From an uncultured Pelagibacteraceae bacterium (GTDB lineage: Bacteria; Pseudomonadota; Alphaproteobacteria; Pelagibacterales; Pelagibacteraceae): DNA of 51,147 nucleotides. Made by a program: the position numbers and the translations under genes. The notes under the pieces were generated by a model. The model was not told the DNA's origin, did not search any database, and saw only the letters and a program-made list of their open reading frames with translations. The stretch is from NCBI GenBank assembly GCA_902620525.1, contig CACNIK010000007.1, forward strand, positions 1 through 51,147. The letters are read 5' to 3'. This document shows, piece after piece, positions 49,172 to 51,147 of this stretch; position 1 is the first letter of the stretch; every line of letters starts with the position of its first letter.

Positions 49172-49878
49172 TTATTTTCTAAAACTTAAGCATTTCAAGG
49201 TGTCGGTGAAATTTAATTGATTTTTAAAATTAATATTAATTTCATCGATACCTTTATTAATCTCTTTTTTTGATAAGTTTAAAAGACAAGACATATATCT
49301 ATTTTTAATCATCGACAGATACTTTTTCTTAGAAATTCTTACATTAAAATTGAAATTTGACTCTTTTATTCTTTTTAAATTTTTTCTAATAATTTTAAAT
49401 AATATTTCGTCTTTTTTAAGACTATTGTTTAGTTGTTTTTTCATTTTTTTAAAACAAGGTATTTTATTGTTTTTAGTTTTAAGAGAAAAAATTAACAGCG
49501 TTCCTTTGGTATTCAAATTCTTTTTAACCAAATTTAGCAAAGAAATAATATTAGTTTTTGAAAAAAAGTGAATTGTTTGTTTGATAATTATCACATCAAA
49601 TTTGTCACCTTTTTTGAGATATTTTATAGCGTCTGATTTCTTAAATAATATATTTTTTCGAGTGTTTTTATTTTTTAAAACATCTATTCCAACAGCTTTT
49701 GTTTTAAATTTATATTTTTTTGCAGAAAGCTAATTATATTTGCCCTACCACAACCTATATCTAAAATTCTTGTATCTTTGTTTAATTTAACTTTTTTTTT
49801 TAAAAATTTATGAAATTGATCGATGTATTTCTTTGATGACAGCCAAGTTTTATTATCCCAGTTTTTTAAAGGTTTCAT
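49172..49878 (-). pseudogene. SAM-dependent methyltransferase gene with a one-base frameshift
   Basis: The N-terminal part from ATG at 49878 reads KPLKNWDNKTWLSSKKYID and the SAM motif RILDIGCGRANIISFLQK, then stops at 49684-49686. The other frame, open from about 49722, continues it (AVGIDVLKNK, KFDVIIIKQTIHFFSK) to the stop at 49172. Adding one base to the seven-T run at 49715-49721 (A7 on the coding strand) restores about 235 residues. It is a sequencing slip, a real mutation, or a slippage site. Substrate unknown. It starts at the stop of the Pta-like gene. Confidence 0.75.
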
Positions 49879-50786
49879 TAGAGTGCAACGACAGCAGCAG
49901 CCATAGAGGCGAGCCTTGCTTGAGTATCATCTGCTCTACTTGTAATAACTACTGGCACTTTACCGCCGACAACTACTCCCGCAGCACAAGCGCCCATAAA
50001 AAATATCATCATTTTAACTAATCCATTACCCGCTTCTACATTTGGCACCAGTAGAATATCTGCTTTTCCTGCAACAGCATTTTTTATTCCTTTTATTTGG
50101 GCAGCTTTTTCAGACACTGAATTATCAAATGCCATAGGACCAAAAACATCAGCTTTAATACCTTCCTCTTTAGCTCTGTTTGTTAATTCTTTTGCCTCCA
50201 CAGAACTTGGAACACTTTCTAAAACTTCTTCTGTAGCAGATAATATTGAAACTTTAGGTTTTTCAATACCTATCCTATTTGCAAAATCTATAGAGTTTTT
50301 TAGAATATGCATTTTAGTTTCTAACTTCGGTAGCACGTTTAACGCGCCATCGGTAATGATGAATGGCTTATCATTTTTTTCAAGTGTCATATGCCATACA
50401 TGACTCAATCTTTTTTTACCTATTAGATTTAAATCTCTTTTTAGCACAGCTTTCATTAAAACATCTGTGTGAATATGACCTTTGACTATAATTTTTACTT
50501 TTCCCTCGCTAGCTAATTTAGCAGCAATTGGAGCAGTGTTATTTTCATCAGGTTCATGAACAATCTCATATTTTGAAATATCCCAATTAATTTCTTTTGA
50601 AATTTTTTCGATTATTGACTTATCTCCAATAAACAATGGTGTTATTAAATTTGCCTCAACGGCTTGTTTTGCTGACTCTATTGCAACTTTTTTAACGGCA
50701 TTAACTATTACAGCTTTTACAGGACCTTTACCTTTTGCAATTTTTAAAAGATTTTCAGGACAAACTATATTTTTATTTGTTAGCAT
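49878..50786 (-). CDS. pta: Phosphate acetyl/butyryltransferase
   Basis: 302 residues from the ATG at 50786 (a TTG one codon earlier is less likely). Family motifs: VNAVKKVAIESAKQAVE, LVPNVEAGNGLVKMMIFFMG near residue 245, and the end VVITSRADDTQARLASMA. It moves acetyl between phosphate and CoA. It can turn the acetyl phosphate made by Xsc into acetyl-CoA. Short relatives act on butyryl or other acyl groups. The start overlaps the Ldh2-family stop by 14 bases. Confidence 0.87.
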   Translation of the reverse strand: MLTNKNIVCPENLLKIAKGKGPVKAVIVNAVKKVAIESAKQAVEANLITPLFIGDKSIIEKISKEINWDISKYEIVHEPDENNTAPIAAKLASEGKVKIIVKGHIHTDVLMKAVLKRDLNLIGKKRLSHVWHMTLEKNDKPFIITDGALNVLPKLETKMHILKNSIDFANRIGIEKPKVSILSATEEVLESVPSSVEAKELTNRAKEEGIKADVFGPMAFDNSVSEKAAQIKGIKNAVAGKADILLVPNVEAGNGLVKMMIFFMGACAAGVVVGGKVPVVITSRADDTQARLASMAAAVVAL

Positions 50787-51147
50787 CAAGGCCTTCCATT
50801 TCTTTCAGTATTTTTGAAGGTATAGATATATCTTTATTTATATTTTTTTTATATATCTTATTTTTTCTTTCTCCAGGATACATTATTGAGCTAAATCCTT
50901 TTGCTTTAGGAAGTTTTTTAACTAATTTGATATTTTTTTTCATCTCTTTTAAAAAACTATTTCCTGAAAAAACATTAGGATTAATTGTAATAAATAAATG
51001 CCCTACGTTTTGTGGTCCTGAAAAGTCATCAAAAGGATCTTTTGTTTTTCCGCCGTGGCTGCTTCCAGTCAAAACACCACTTAATATATCAACCATCCAA
51101 GCTAAACCTGAACCTTTAAATCCTGCTATAGGTAATTGCGTGCCTTG
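50773..51147 (-). CDS. Ldh2-family oxidoreductase, N-terminal part outside the window
   Basis: 125 C-terminal residues; the frame runs off the right edge. LPIAGFKGSGLAWMVDILSG, GPQNVGHLFITINPNVF and MYPGERKN are typical of the malate/L-lactate/sulfolactate dehydrogenase family that includes ComC. Because sulfolactate metabolism is encoded nearby, a (R)-sulfolactate dehydrogenase is possible, but ureidoglycolate, malate or other hydroxy acids are alternatives. Overlaps the Pta-like gene. Confidence 0.8.
   Translation of the reverse strand, partial: QGTQLPIAGFKGSGLAWMVDILSGVLTGSSHGGKTKDPFDDFSGPQNVGHLFITINPNVFSGNSFLKEMKKNIKLVKKLPKAKGFSSIMYPGERKNKIYKKNINKDISIPSKILKEMEGLDANK

Noticed and set aside
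1-51147. CRISPR arrays, insertion sequences, prophage, integron sites
   Set aside because: No direct repeat arrays, transposase, integrase or phage structural genes were seen on either strand.

Overview
The window is chromosomal DNA of a free-living marine alphaproteobacterium of the SAR11 clade (Pelagibacterales). This is inferred from the very AT-rich sequence, gaps of mostly under 100 bases, many stop/start overlaps, and gene content typical of that group: aprMBA without a visible sat gene, an organosulfonate pathway, TRAP transport, amtB and a CADD-type folate gene. I see no tRNA, rRNA, insertion sequence, prophage or CRISPR array. No gap without a gene exceeds 300 bases.

Bases 1-9.7 kb form a photo-oxidative stress island: cyclopropane fatty acid synthase (partial), a DUF3833 lipoprotein, Fe/Mn superoxide dismutase, two SDR enzymes, TspO, an HPP-family membrane protein, a YIP1-family protein, exported MsrA, a FAD-binding photolyase-like protein, DUF2256, a DCC-family thiol protein and a photolyase-related (DPRP) protein. 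Several of these families belong to the singlet-oxygen (sigma-E/ChrR) regulon of other alphaproteobacteria. Two short zinc-ribbon-like genes (4384-4548 and 6914-7048) lie in the gaps.

Bases 9.7-26.3 kb are mostly housekeeping: a TPR protein, DUF2237, hisI, folE, an acuI/yhdH-type reductase, a LysR regulator, rseP, HU, amtB, a glycosyltransferase-like protein, rhodanese, a DsbA-like isomerase, an ABA4-like protein, recX, a DUF3553-cysQ-small membrane protein operon, mnmA, metC, an MFS carrier and a CADD-type pABA synthase. Between mnmA and the next gene (22043-22214) lies a gene-free stretch that folds into several hairpins with GNRA tetraloops. It looks like a structured RNA of a class I do not recognise. 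A 27-residue, extremely basic peptide gene with a strong Shine-Dalgarno site is at 22928-23011.

Bases 27.6-46.3 kb are a sulfonate and sulfite district. TRAP uptake (42 kb), an HpsN-like HisD homologue and a zinc alcohol dehydrogenase (44-46 kb), SuyAB sulfolactate sulfo-lyase (33-34 kb) and Xsc (34-36 kb) would turn C3 and C2 sulfonates into pyruvate or acetyl phosphate plus sulfite. AprBA with AprM would oxidise sulfite to APS, and a TauE/SafE protein could export sulfite. A small HxGH nucleotidyltransferase opens the apr cluster and is a candidate for the missing APS-consuming step. A Pta-like enzyme and an Ldh2-family dehydrogenase at the right edge could take acetyl phosphate and sulfolactate. 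Interleaved are two SGNH proteins, an M23 peptidase, an SDR, TerC and a GMC oxidoreductase.

Bases 46.4-49.2 kb are a tight run of eight small genes of unknown job: two exported paralogues, five short proteins of dimeric alpha/beta-barrel size (DUF1330, ABM-like, GYD and two unassigned) and a four-helix membrane protein. They are preceded by a perfect palindrome, and most have strong ribosome binding sites. To their right is a methyltransferase gene split by a one-base slip in a seven-base homopolymer.
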